From Bradyrhizobium semiaridum (lineage in GTDB: Bacteria > Pseudomonadota > Alphaproteobacteria > Rhizobiales > Xanthobacteraceae), in the NCBI RefSeq assembly GCF_020329505.1, contig NZ_JAGKJJ010000035.1, forward strand, positions 1 to 56,713: a stretch of DNA of 56,713 nt, written 5' to 3'. The notes beneath the pieces are model-generated. The model ran no database searches and was not told the origin of the DNA. It saw only the letters and a program-made list of their open reading frames with translations. This document shows positions 32,854-41,448 of the stretch, piece after piece (the stretch's first letter is position 1; every line of letters begins with the position of its first letter). Position numbers and translations under genes: made by a program.

Positions 32854-35124
32854 TCAGTCTCCCAGCCCCATCACCATCTCCTCGATCCGGATCGGAAACC
32901 GCCTGATACGGATGCCGGTGGCGTGCCAGACGGCGTTGGCGACGGCGCCGGCGCTGCCGGTGATGCCGATCTCGCCGACACCCTTGATGCCGAGCGGATT
33001 GACGTGCGGATCGTGCTCGTCGACCGTGATGACATCCATCGGCGGCACGTCGGCATTCACGGGCACATGATACTCGGCGAGGTTGGCGTTGAGGATGCGG
33101 CCCGAACGATGGTCCATCACGGCCTCCTCGTGCAGCGCGAAGGAGAGGCCCCAGATCATGCCGCCATAGAGCTGGCTCTGCACCAGCAGCGGATTGATGA
33201 TCCGGCCGGCGGCAAAGGCGCCGACCATCCGGGTGGCGCGGATCTGGCCGAGGTCCGGATCGACCTTCACCTCCGCGAACACCGCGCCATGGGCATGCAT
33301 CGCATATTGCGACTGCGCCGCAGGATCGGCTGCGCCGCTGCCCATGCCATCGACCTCGGCAAGGCCGGCGCGCGCCAGGATGTCGGCATAGCTTTCGCTG
33401 CGCGCCTCGTCGTCGCGGCGATGCAGCCGGCCGCCGCGCGCGATCACGCCGGCATTGCCGGCGCCGAACAGCGGCGAGCGCTCGTCCGCGGTTGCGAGCT
33501 CGGCGAGTTTTGCGATCACCGCCGCACCGGCGTTGTGGATCGCGGCGCCGACGGTTGCAGTGTGGCCCGAGCCTCCGGCGATGCCGGCGTCCGGCAGATC
33601 GGAGGAGCCGGAGCGGAACGTCAGCTGGTCGAGATCGAGGCCGAGCGAGTCGGCCGAAATCTGCGCCAGCGCGGTCCAGGCGCCCTGCCCCATGTCGTGC
33701 GCACCGGTCTCCATGACGCCGCGTCCGTCAGCGCGGATCACGGCGCGCGCATTGCCCTGGAACATGATCGCCGGGAACGTCGCGGTGCCCATGCCCCAGC
33801 CGACGAGATAGCCGTTCTCGTCGCGCATCTGCTTCGGCGCCAGCGGCCGCCGCGCCCAGCCGAACCGTTCAGCCGCCTTGGCGTAGCACTGCCGCAGCGC
33901 CTTGGACGAAAACGGCTTGCCGGTGGTCGGCTCGACCTCGGCATAGTTCTTCAACCGGAACTCGAGCGGATCGATGCCGCAGGCGAACGCCGCCTCGTCG
34001 ATCGCGCTCTCCAGCGCGATCGATCCGGTGGCCTCGCCCGGCGCGCGCATGAACAGCGGCGTGCCGGTGTCGACGCGCACCGCCTCATGCGCGGTGTGGA
34101 TCGCGGGAGCCGCATAGAGCGTGTGCGAGGCGTCGGCGGCGGGCTCGTAGAAGTCGTCGAAGCTCGACGTCGTGATGCGGGCGTGGTGGTCGATCGCGGT
34201 CAGCATGCCCGCATCATCGGTGCCGATGCGCAGCCGCTGCCGGGTCGGCGGGCGATGGCCGACCGGACCATACATCTGGCTGCGGCGCAGCACCAGCTTG
34301 ACCGGACGGCCGACCAGTTTTGCCGCCATGATGCCGAGCACCTGCGGTCCGGAGATCAGGCCCTTGGAGCCGAAGCCGCCGCCGAGGAACGGGCTGTTGA
34401 TGTGGATGTTGCCGGGTGGAATGCCGAACAGCCCGGCGACGCGCATCTGCGCGAACGCCATACCCTGGCTCGGCGTGTCGATGAATAGGCGGTCACCGTC
34501 CCACACCGCGACGATGGCGTGCGGCTCCATCGCGTTATGGTACTGCGCCGGCGTCTCGTAGGTCGCATCCGTCAACTTCGTCGCGGCGGCAAGGCCGGCA
34601 TCGATGTCGCCATGGACGACTTCGGCCGGGTTGCCGATGCCGACCACCGGCGGCGCATAGACTTCGCCGGCATCGAGGCCGACGCGCGCGATCTCGACCT
34701 GGTAGTGCGGCGACAGCAGCACGGCGCCCTCGGTCGCGGCCTCCAGCGTCTCGGCGATCACGACCGCGATCGCCTGATTGGCGTAGCGCACCTCGTCGCT
34801 CTGCAACAGCTCCATGCGGAAGGCGAACGGATTGCCCTTGGCGTCCGGATCCTCCGCCAGCTCGGGCTTGTGCGCCGGCGTCATCACGTCGACGACGCCG
34901 GGATGGCGTTTCGCGGCGGCGACGTCGAGCGATTTGACGCGGCCGCGCGCGATGCAGCTGGTCGCGATCACGGCGTAGAGCATGCCGGCCGGATGATTGT
35001 CGGCGGCATAGCGGGCCTTGCCCGTCACCTTGAGGATGCCATCCGTGCGGGTCAGCGGCTGGCCCATATTCGAGCCGTGACGGAGATGGGCGGGGTCGCG
35101 GGTCAGGTTGATCTCAAGCGTCAT
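32854..35124 (-). CDS. Molybdopterin subunit of a xanthine dehydrogenase/aldehyde oxidoreductase family enzyme (PaoC-like)
   Basis: A 756-aa large subunit. Motifs include PFLGGGFGSKG for the cofactor pocket, FMRAPGEATGSIALESAIDE, TGAHDMGQGAWTALAQIS, and near the C-terminus KGVGEIGITGSAGAVANAVWHATG, where GVGE carries the catalytic glutamate of the family. Length and order match PaoC/YagR and related aldehyde oxidoreductases rather than XdhB. It is the last gene of the operon, 3 bases after the FAD subunit gene. Confidence 0.9.
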   Translation of the reverse strand: MTLEINLTRDPAHLRHGSNMGQPLTRTDGILKVTGKARYAADNHPAGMLYAVIATSCIARGRVKSLDVAAAKRHPGVVDVMTPAHKPELAEDPDAKGNPFAFRMELLQSDEVRYANQAIAVVIAETLEAATEGAVLLSPHYQVEIARVGLDAGEVYAPPVVGIGNPAEVVHGDIDAGLAAATKLTDATYETPAQYHNAMEPHAIVAVWDGDRLFIDTPSQGMAFAQMRVAGLFGIPPGNIHINSPFLGGGFGSKGLISGPQVLGIMAAKLVGRPVKLVLRRSQMYGPVGHRPPTRQRLRIGTDDAGMLTAIDHHARITTSSFDDFYEPAADASHTLYAAPAIHTAHEAVRVDTGTPLFMRAPGEATGSIALESAIDEAAFACGIDPLEFRLKNYAEVEPTTGKPFSSKALRQCYAKAAERFGWARRPLAPKQMRDENGYLVGWGMGTATFPAIMFQGNARAVIRADGRGVMETGAHDMGQGAWTALAQISADSLGLDLDQLTFRSGSSDLPDAGIAGGSGHTATVGAAIHNAGAAVIAKLAELATADERSPLFGAGNAGVIARGGRLHRRDDEARSESYADILARAGLAEVDGMGSGAADPAAQSQYAMHAHGAVFAEVKVDPDLGQIRATRMVGAFAAGRIINPLLVQSQLYGGMIWGLSFALHEEAVMDHRSGRILNANLAEYHVPVNADVPPMDVITVDEHDPHVNPLGIKGVGEIGITGSAGAVANAVWHATGIRIRRFPIRIEEMVMGLGD

Positions 35125-35127
35125 GCA

Positions 35128-36174
35128 TCACGCTCCCGGTAGCGATGAGAAGGGAGAAGCCGGCAGCGCGGCGACGCGCGCCGGCGTGCCTTGCGCGGCA
35201 AGTGAAAGCGCGCGCACCACGATGCGTTGCGCGAGCTCGATCTTGAATGCGTTGTCGCCGGACGGCTTTGCGCCGGCGAGCGCAGCGCGCGCCGCCTCGC
35301 GATAGCGCGCCGCATCCGGCGCGGCTCCAGCGAGCAGTTGCTCGGCCTCGCGCGACCGCCACGGTTTTGCCGCCACGCCGCCGAGCGCCAGCCGCGCCTC
35401 GCGGATGGCGCCGTCCTCGATGCGCAGCGCCGCCGCGGCCGAGACCACGGCAAACGCATAGGACGTGCGCTCGCGCACCTTGATGTAGCGCGCATGCGCG
35501 GCGAAGTTTTGCGCCGCGGCTGGCAGGCGCAGCGCGACGATCAGCTCGCCGCGCTCCAGCTCGGTCTCGTGCGCCGGCGCATCGCCGGGCAGACGATGCA
35601 GCGCCTCGAGCGGCAACTCGCGCCGGCCATCCTTGCCCTCGATCTCGACCACGGCATCGAGTGCGACCAGCGGCACGCAGAAATCGGACGGATGGGTCGC
35701 GATGCAGCCCTCGCTCCAGCCGAGCACCGCATGCAGGCGGTTCTCGCCATCAAGCGCGTCACAGCCGGCGCCCGGCCAGCGCTTGTTGCAGGCGCTGCCG
35801 ATGTCATAGAAATAGGCGCAGCGGGTCCGCTGCAGCAGATTGCCGCCGACGGTCGCGGCATTGCGCAGCTGTGCGGAGGCGCCCGACAGCAGCGCCTCGG
35901 CCACGGCTGGATAGTTGCGCACGAACTCCGCGTCATGCGCGAGGTCGGCGTTGCGCACCAGCGCGCCGATCCGCAGCGAGCCGTCGGCAAGACGCTCGAT
36001 GCGGTCGAGCCCTGGCAGCCGCGTGACATCGACGAGACGGCTCGGCCGGCTGACGCCGCCCTTCATCAGGTCGAGCAGATTGGTGCCGGACGCGAGATAG
36101 GCCGCGCCCTTTTCGGATGCCGCCGCGATCGCGTCGGCGACGCTGGCCGGCCTGACATAGTCGAAGTTCATCAT
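35128..36174 (-). CDS. FAD subunit with extra iron-sulfur cluster (PaoB-like)
   Basis: A 348-aa medium subunit with the FAD loops AAYLASGTNLLDLMKGGV and QLRNAATVGGNLLQR. Four cysteines (C119, C129, C138, C157 counted from MMNFDYV) lie in CAYFYDIGSACNKRWPGAGC and EGCIATHPSD. This pattern is the [4Fe-4S] insertion found in E. coli PaoB and 4-hydroxybenzoyl-CoA-reductase-type subunits but not in XdhB. The ATG at 36174 overlaps the stop of the 2Fe-2S gene by four bases. Confidence 0.9.
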   Translation of the reverse strand: MMNFDYVRPASVADAIAAASEKGAAYLASGTNLLDLMKGGVSRPSRLVDVTRLPGLDRIERLADGSLRIGALVRNADLAHDAEFVRNYPAVAEALLSGASAQLRNAATVGGNLLQRTRCAYFYDIGSACNKRWPGAGCDALDGENRLHAVLGWSEGCIATHPSDFCVPLVALDAVVEIEGKDGRRELPLEALHRLPGDAPAHETELERGELIVALRLPAAAQNFAAHARYIKVRERTSYAFAVVSAAAALRIEDGAIREARLALGGVAAKPWRSREAEQLLAGAAPDAARYREAARAALAGAKPSGDNAFKIELAQRIVVRALSLAAQGTPARVAALPASPFSSLPGA

Positions 36175-36683
36175 GCGGAGCGCCTCCGGTTGGCAGCGGT
36201 CATGTTGGCAGCATTCATGTTGATTTGCGCTTCGAGCACGGCCTCGGTGATCCCTTGATAGGCGCCGCAGCGGCAGAGATTGCCGCTCATGCATTCGCGC
36301 ACCCGCTCGGGATCGTCGCCGGCCTGGCCTTCCTCGATCAGGCCGATCGCGCTCATGATCTGGCCTGGCGTGCAGAAGCCGCACTGGAAGCCGTCATGAG
36401 CGATGAAGGCGGCCTGCACCGGATGCAGTTCGTCGCCCTGCGTGACGCCCTCGATGGTGGTGATCTCGGCGCCGTCATGGCTGACGGCGAGCGCGAGGCA
36501 GGAATTGATGCGGCGGCCGTCGACCAGGATGGTGCAGGCACCGCACTGGCCGCGGTCGCATCCCTTCTTGGTGCCGGTGAGGTCGAGCCGCTCGCGTAAC
36601 AGGTCGAGCAGCGTGACGCGGGGGTCGTCGAGAACAATTTCCCGGCGGACGCCATTGATCGTGAGGGTGATTGGGAGATTCAT
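36171..36683 (-). CDS. 2Fe-2S subunit of the molybdenum hydroxylase (PaoA-like)
   Basis: A 170-aa small subunit. The plant-type cluster is C42, C47, C50, C62 (GCDRGQCGACTILVDG) and the second cluster is C101, C104, C137, C139 (CGFCTPGQ, CRCGAYQG). Unlike PaoA it has no Tat signal, so the enzyme should be cytosolic. It is the first gene of the operon, with the TetR gene divergent upstream. Confidence 0.93.
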   Translation of the reverse strand: MNLPITLTINGVRREIVLDDPRVTLLDLLRERLDLTGTKKGCDRGQCGACTILVDGRRINSCLALAVSHDGAEITTIEGVTQGDELHPVQAAFIAHDGFQCGFCTPGQIMSAIGLIEEGQAGDDPERVRECMSGNLCRCGAYQGITEAVLEAQINMNAANMTAANRRRSA

Positions 36684-36791
36684 GCAGGGCTCCGATCCGT
36701 GTATGGTCGGTTGAATCGAGGCAACGCGATCCCGTGGCCCGCCAATCCTGGATCGGCGCGCCTTGTCAGGCCGGATGCTGGCCGCCATATA

Positions 36792-36806
36792 CGGAGGCAT
36801 CCTCCG
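36792..36806. promoter_or_regulatory. Candidate operator between the molybdenum enzyme and TetR genes
   Basis: The perfect inverted repeat CGGAGG-CAT-CCTCCG sits 31 bases before the TetR start and about 110 bases before the 2Fe-2S start. TetR proteins often bind such a symmetric site between divergent genes. Assignment is by position and symmetry only. Confidence 0.4.
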
Positions 36807-36836
36807 GTTAACAAGGGAGGGTGAAAAGAAAAAGGA

Positions 36837-37484
36837 ATGGTCGATCGATCAACAGAAATTGTCCGCAAGCCGCGGGCGGATGCCGTGCGCAACCGCGAGC
36901 GCGTGCTGGAATCCGCCAAGGCCGTGTTCTCGGCCGGCGGCAGCGAAGCGAGTCTCGAGGCGGTGGCGCGGCATGCCGGCGTCGGTATCGGCACGCTCTA
37001 TCGCCATTTCCCGACCCGCGAGGCGCTGTATGAGGCGGTCTACCGCCGCGAGGTCGAGCAGCTCGGCGAGCTGGCCGAGCAACTGCAATGCGCACCCGAG
37101 CCGGTCGAGGCGCTGCGGCGCTGGCTGCGCGCCAATGTCGAATTCGTCGCTACCAAGAAGGGCATGGTGGCGGCGCTGGCACTGGTCGCGCACGGCTCGA
37201 GCGAGCTGCATGCCTATTCGTTCGACCGTCTGACGAAGGCGATCGGCACCCTGCTCGCGCGCGCGGTCGCAGCCGGCGAGATCCGCGCCGACATCAGCGC
37301 CGAGGACGTGCTGCGCGCGCTGATCGGCATGTGCTACATGCACGACCAGCCCGGCTGGCAGACCACGGCGCTGCGGCTGCTGGACGTGTTCGTGGATGGC
37401 CTGCGCCTGCGGCCGGCGGACAAGGCAGCGCCGGGGGCAAAGCCCGCAAAAAAGAAGAGCGCCGGTCGAAAGAAAACGCGCTGA
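36837..37484 (+). CDS. TetR/AcrR-family transcriptional regulator
   Basis: A 215-aa protein. The N-terminal HTH is RNRERVLESAKAVFSAGGSE... VARHAGVGIGTLYRHFPTREALYEAVYR. The C-terminal domain should bind a ligand and dimerise; its Lys/Ala-rich tail (KAAPGAKPAKKKSAGRKKTR) is longer than usual. It is divergent from the PaoABC-like operon and probably represses it. Confidence 0.92.
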   Translation: MVDRSTEIVRKPRADAVRNRERVLESAKAVFSAGGSEASLEAVARHAGVGIGTLYRHFPTREALYEAVYRREVEQLGELAEQLQCAPEPVEALRRWLRANVEFVATKKGMVAALALVAHGSSELHAYSFDRLTKAIGTLLARAVAAGEIRADISAEDVLRALIGMCYMHDQPGWQTTALRLLDVFVDGLRLRPADKAAPGAKPAKKKSAGRKKTR

Positions 37485-37919
37485 CCCGTAGCCCGCATGA
37501 GCCGACGGGTCGCGTGAACGCGCCCGATGACAAGCTCCGCGATATGCGGGACCTGAAGCCCCGGATATCGCTGCGCTCATCCGGCTACACTTCCTTCGCT
37601 CGCCGGTGGCAAACACGCCGGTGTTCAAAAGTGCACAGACGGCCCGATCGGCCTCGGATAAACGGCCGGAATTGCGGAGAATTGCACGATACTATGATCA
37701 GCCCGGCCATCGTGCCGGGCTTTTCGTTGACGGCCGCCGGTGCGCGGCCGCATCCGTTGCATGACGATCGCATGCGGCATGCGCCGCATAGGCGACGGCA
37801 AGCGGGGTCCGTAGCCCGCACGAGCGAAGGCGAATGCGAGGTTACACCCCGGATATCGCGGACCTTGTCATCGAGCGCGCATTCGCGCGACCCGTTGGCT
37901 CATCCCGGCTACTTGAACG
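37485..37919. repeat. Inverted copies of one repeat around a 205-base spacer
   Basis: 435 bases without a gene. The left copy (37486-37605) reads GTAGCCCGCATGAGCCGACGG... GATATCGCTGCGCTCATCCGGCTAC with interior GGGTCGCGTGAACGCGCCCGATGAC. The right copy (37811-37918) is the same element in opposite orientation: its complement reads CCGGGATGAGCCAACGG, GGGTCGCGCGAATGCGCGC and GATGACAAGGTCCGCGATAT. The spacer holds the terminator at 37701-37724 and no open frame with a start signal. Confidence 0.7.
37701..37724 (+). terminator. Terminator in the spacer between the inverted copies
   Basis: GCCCGGC-CATCGT-GCCGGGC followed by TTTT. It lies 216 bases after the TetR stop on the plus strand and may end that message. 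Confidence 0.55.
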
Positions 37920-39185
37920 TCACCCGAAGCGGTGATCGTAGCGGGTGATCGCGAGATCCGTGGTGTCGATCTCGGGGGTCTTGCCGGACAGCATGTCCGC
38001 CAGCACGCGGCCCGAGCCGCACGCCATGGTCCAGCCGAGCGTGCCGTGGCCGGTGTTGAGATGCAGGTTGGCGAAGCGCGTCTTGCCGATCACGGGCGGG
38101 CCGTCCGGCGTCATCGGGCGCAGGCCGCACCAGAAGGTGGCCTTCGCCAGATCGCCGCCGCGCGGAAACAATTCGGTGAGCGAATGATCCAGCGTGGCGC
38201 GCCGCGCCGGATAGAGTTCCTTGGAATAGCCGGAGATCTCCGCGGTGCCGCCGACGCGGATGCGGTCCCCTAACCGCGTGATCGCGACCTTGTAGCTCTC
38301 GTCCATCACGGTGGATTCCGGTGCGCCTGTGGCGTCTTTGATCGGCACCGTGATCGAATAGCCCTTCACCGGATAGACCGGCAGCGCGATGCCGAGCGGG
38401 CGGGCGAGGATCGGCGAGTAGCTGCCGAGCGCCAGCACATAGGCATCGGCCGTCATCATGCCGGCGCTGGTCGCAACGCCGGTGATGCGCGTCGCGTCCG
38501 CATTCAACCCATCGATGCCGACATTGAAGTTGAATCGCACACCGAGCTTCTCGGCTTCCAGCGCCAACGCCTGGGTGAACATGTGACAATCGCCGGTCTC
38601 GTCCAGCGGCAAACGAAGGCCGCCGGCGATCTTGTCCTTGACCTGAGCGAGCGCAGGCTCCGCGGCGATGCAGCCGTCGCGATCGAGCACCTCATACGGC
38701 ACGCCGTATTGCTTGAGCACCGCGATGTCCTCGCCGGTGCCGTCGAGCTGGGCCTGGTAGCGAAACAGCTGCAAGGTGCCGCGGTCACGCTCGTCGTAAC
38801 GGATGCCGATCTCGGCGCGCAGCGCGCGCAGACAGTCGCGGCTGTATTCCGCGATCGTGATCATCCGGCTCTTGTTGACCGCGTACCGCGCCGAGGTGCA
38901 GTTGCGCAGCATCTTGAGCAGCCACCACCACATCATCGGATCGAGCTTCGGGCGGATCACCAGCGGACCATGCTTCATCAGCAGCCACTTCACGGCTTTC
39001 ACCGGCACGCCGGGGCCGGCCCAGGGCGAGGAATAGCCGGGCGACACCTCGCCAGCATTGGCAAAGGAGGTTTCCAGCGCAGGCTTCGGCTGACGGTCGA
39101 TCACCGTCACCTCGTGACCGGCGCGCGCAAGATAATAGGCCGAGGTGACGCCGATCACGCCACTGCCGAGAACAAGGACCTTCAC
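37920..39185 (-). CDS. dadA: D-amino acid dehydrogenase
   Basis: A 421-aa flavoprotein. The FAD site is MKVLVLGSGVIGVTSAYYLARAGHEVTVIDR, followed by ETSFANAGEVSPGYSSPWAGPGVP and the C-terminal LHLNTGHGTLGWTMACGSGRVLADML, all close to DadA, which oxidises D-alanine and other D-amino acids to keto acids at the inner membrane. No alr/dadX racemase gene is adjacent. It lies downstream of an aminotransferase gene on the same strand, separated by a terminator. Confidence 0.94.
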   Translation of the reverse strand: MKVLVLGSGVIGVTSAYYLARAGHEVTVIDRQPKPALETSFANAGEVSPGYSSPWAGPGVPVKAVKWLLMKHGPLVIRPKLDPMMWWWLLKMLRNCTSARYAVNKSRMITIAEYSRDCLRALRAEIGIRYDERDRGTLQLFRYQAQLDGTGEDIAVLKQYGVPYEVLDRDGCIAAEPALAQVKDKIAGGLRLPLDETGDCHMFTQALALEAEKLGVRFNFNVGIDGLNADATRITGVATSAGMMTADAYVLALGSYSPILARPLGIALPVYPVKGYSITVPIKDATGAPESTVMDESYKVAITRLGDRIRVGGTAEISGYSKELYPARRATLDHSLTELFPRGGDLAKATFWCGLRPMTPDGPPVIGKTRFANLHLNTGHGTLGWTMACGSGRVLADMLSGKTPEIDTTDLAITRYDHRFG

Positions 39186-39283
39186 TTTTCCTCACATCCT
39201 GTGCCGAAAACGCATTCGCCGCTGCGAAACCACTCTGCTTCGCAGCGGCGACAGCAATGTGTAGAGCGAGCAATATTCAAGCC

Positions 39284-39312
39284 AAAGCCCCGTTCCGCCG
39301 GAACGGGGCTTT
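39284..39312 (-). terminator. 13-bp hairpin after the aminotransferase gene
   Basis: AAAGCCCCGTTCC (39284-39296) pairs with GGAACGGGGCTTT (39300-39312) around a 3-base loop. The best T-rich stretch is on the plus strand (GATTTTCTTTT). On the minus strand the stem itself ends in TTT. It separates the aminotransferase gene from dadA. Nearby, 39222-39248 holds a second hairpin, CGCTGCGAA/TTCGCAGCG, in front of dadA. Confidence 0.7.
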
Positions 39313-39378
39313 GATTTTCTTTTGACGCGCTTTCTTGACGCGAACCGGTATCCACTTCGCTTGAAAACGCTACGCCTA

Positions 39379-40707
39379 TCAGGCCACGCGCTTGATGGCG
39401 TCGCCGAGGATAGAGACCATGTCGTCGACGTGCTTCTTCTCGACGATCAGCGGCGGCGACACCGCGAGCGAGTCGCCGCTCATGCGCAGATAGAGCCCGT
39501 TGTTGAAGCAATCGACCATGATGTCGTAGCCGCGTGCGGCAACGACACCATCGCGCGGCGCAACCTCGATCGCGCCCATCAGGCCGATGTTGCGGATGTC
39601 GATGACGTTCGGCAGACCCTTCAGCGAGTGCAGACCATCGCGGAAATAATCGGCCATCTCGGCGCCGCGGGTCAAAAGGCCCTCGTCCTTGTAGATGTCG
39701 AGCGTGGCAAGGCCGGCGGCGCAGGCCACCGGATGCGCCGAATAGGTATAGCCGTGAAACAGCTCGATCGCGCCCTCGGGTCCGGTCATCAGCCCGTCAT
39801 GGATCTGCTGGGTCGCGAACACCGCGCCGCAGGGCACGCTGCCGTTGGTGATGCCCTTGGCGGTCGTCATCATGTCCGGCGTCACGCCGAAGAAATTGGC
39901 GGCGAACGGGGTGCCGAGCCGGCCGAAGCCGGTGATGACCTCGTCGAAGATCAGGAGGATGCCGTGCTTGCTGCAGAGCTCGCGCAGCCGCTGCAGATAG
40001 CCCTTCGGCGGCGGCAGCACCGCGGTCGAACCCGGCACCGGTTCGACGATCACGGCGGCAATGGTGTCGGCACCATGCAGCGCCACCATCCGCTCGACAT
40101 CGTCGGCGAGTTCGGCGCCGTGCTCCGGCATGTCCTTGGCGAAGGCGTTGCGGGGCAGATCGTGGGTGTGGCGGATATGATCGACGCCGGGCAGATGGGT
40201 CGCGAACTGGCGGCGGTTGGCGACCATGCCGCCGACCGACATGCCGCCGAAGCCGACGCCGTGATAGCCGCGCTCGCGGCCGATCAAGCGGGTGCGGGTC
40301 GGCTGGCCATTGGCCCGATGATAGGCCAGCGCGATCTTCAGCGCGGTGTCGACCGATTCAGAGCCCGAATTGGTGAAGAAAATGCGGTCGAGGCCCTTCG
40401 GCGCGATCTCGGCGAGGCGCTCGGCGAAATCGAACGCCAGCGGATGGCCCATGTTGAAGGACGGCGCGAAATCCAGCGTCGAGAGCTGCCGCTCGACGGC
40501 GGCCGCGATTTGCGGACGGCCGTGGCCGGCATTGACACACCAGAGGCCCGCGGAGCCGTCGATCACCTGCCGGCCGTCGACCGAGGTGTAGTACATGCCC
40601 TTGGCCGAGGAGAACAGCCGCGGCGCCTTCTTGAACTGCCGGTTGGCCGTGAACGGCATCCAGAACGATTCGGTCTTGATGGTGTTCGGTATCTGATGAA
40701 CGGTCAC
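39379..40707 (-). CDS. Class III aminotransferase, omega-amino acid:pyruvate type
   Basis: A 442-aa PLP enzyme. The PLP lysine is K284 in TTAKGITNGSVP, with D255 in LLIFDEVITGFGRLG and the substrate region FAPSFNMGHPLAFDFAERL. MPFTANRQFKKAPRLFSSAKGMYY at the start is typical of beta-alanine:pyruvate transaminases. A divergent XRE-cupin gene upstream probably controls it. The exact amine donor is not fixed by sequence. Confidence 0.92.
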   Translation of the reverse strand: MTVHQIPNTIKTESFWMPFTANRQFKKAPRLFSSAKGMYYTSVDGRQVIDGSAGLWCVNAGHGRPQIAAAVERQLSTLDFAPSFNMGHPLAFDFAERLAEIAPKGLDRIFFTNSGSESVDTALKIALAYHRANGQPTRTRLIGRERGYHGVGFGGMSVGGMVANRRQFATHLPGVDHIRHTHDLPRNAFAKDMPEHGAELADDVERMVALHGADTIAAVIVEPVPGSTAVLPPPKGYLQRLRELCSKHGILLIFDEVITGFGRLGTPFAANFFGVTPDMMTTAKGITNGSVPCGAVFATQQIHDGLMTGPEGAIELFHGYTYSAHPVACAAGLATLDIYKDEGLLTRGAEMADYFRDGLHSLKGLPNVIDIRNIGLMGAIEVAPRDGVVAARGYDIMVDCFNNGLYLRMSGDSLAVSPPLIVEKKHVDDMVSILGDAIKRVA

Positions 40708-40868
40708 GGGGGGCGCTCCATTGTGGATTTCCTATAGTCGGACCACGCTTCCCATCACTCAACAAGTCCTTTTCTGCCGCGCTGCAAGCCATTGATCTGA
40801 TTGATGCGGTCTGCGATGATTTGTTCGATCCGCAACACCTGCAACAGGCATTTTGCAAAAGGATTGCC

Positions 40869-41417
40869 ATGAGCGTCGATATCGGCGGACGGCTGCGATT
40901 CATCCGCGCGCGCGCCAAGCTGTCGCAGCGCGAGCTCGCCAAGCGCTCCGGCGTAACCAATTCGACGATCTCGCTGATCGAATCCAACCAGATGAACCCG
41001 TCGGTCGGCGCACTGAAACGGATCCTCGACGGCATTCCGATGGGACTCGCCGAATTCTTCGCGATCGAGCCGGAGCGGCCGCGCAAGGCGTTCTACCGCG
41101 CCGAGGAACTGACCGAGATCGGCAAGAAGCCGATCTCCTACCGCCAGGTCGGCGACAATCTGTTTGGCCGCGCGCTTCAGATCCTGAAAGAGCGCTACGA
41201 GCCGGGCAGCGACACCGGCCGGGTGCTGCTGCAGCATGAGGGCGAGGAAGGCGGCATCGTGGTCGCGGGCCGGCTCGAGGTCACCGTCGACGACGAGCGG
41301 CGGGTGCTCAACGCCGGCGACGCCTATTACTTCGAGAGCCGCCGCCCGCACCGCTTCCGCTGCATCGGCAACAAGCCCTGCGAGGTGATCTCGGCTTGCA
41401 CGCCGCCAACGTTCTGA
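40869..41417 (+). CDS. XRE-family regulator with cupin domain (PuuR-like)
   Basis: A 182-aa protein: HTH in GGRLRFIRARAKLSQRELAKRSGVTNSTISLIESNQMNPSV, then IPMGLAEFFAIEPERP and a cupin (GRVLLQHEGEEGGIVVAGRLEVTV... GDAYYFESRRPHRFRCIGN). This is the PuuR type. ATG 40869 follows AAAAGGA. In its divergent promoter region TGCAA-N8-TTGCA (40840-40857) is a possible operator. It likely senses the amine or amino acid degraded by the neighbouring aminotransferase. Confidence 0.92.
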   Translation: MSVDIGGRLRFIRARAKLSQRELAKRSGVTNSTISLIESNQMNPSVGALKRILDGIPMGLAEFFAIEPERPRKAFYRAEELTEIGKKPISYRQVGDNLFGRALQILKERYEPGSDTGRVLLQHEGEEGGIVVAGRLEVTVDDERRVLNAGDAYYFESRRPHRFRCIGNKPCEVISACTPPTF

Positions 41418-41448
41418 ACCCGGCGCGCATAGCGCGCCTCGCCCGGCG

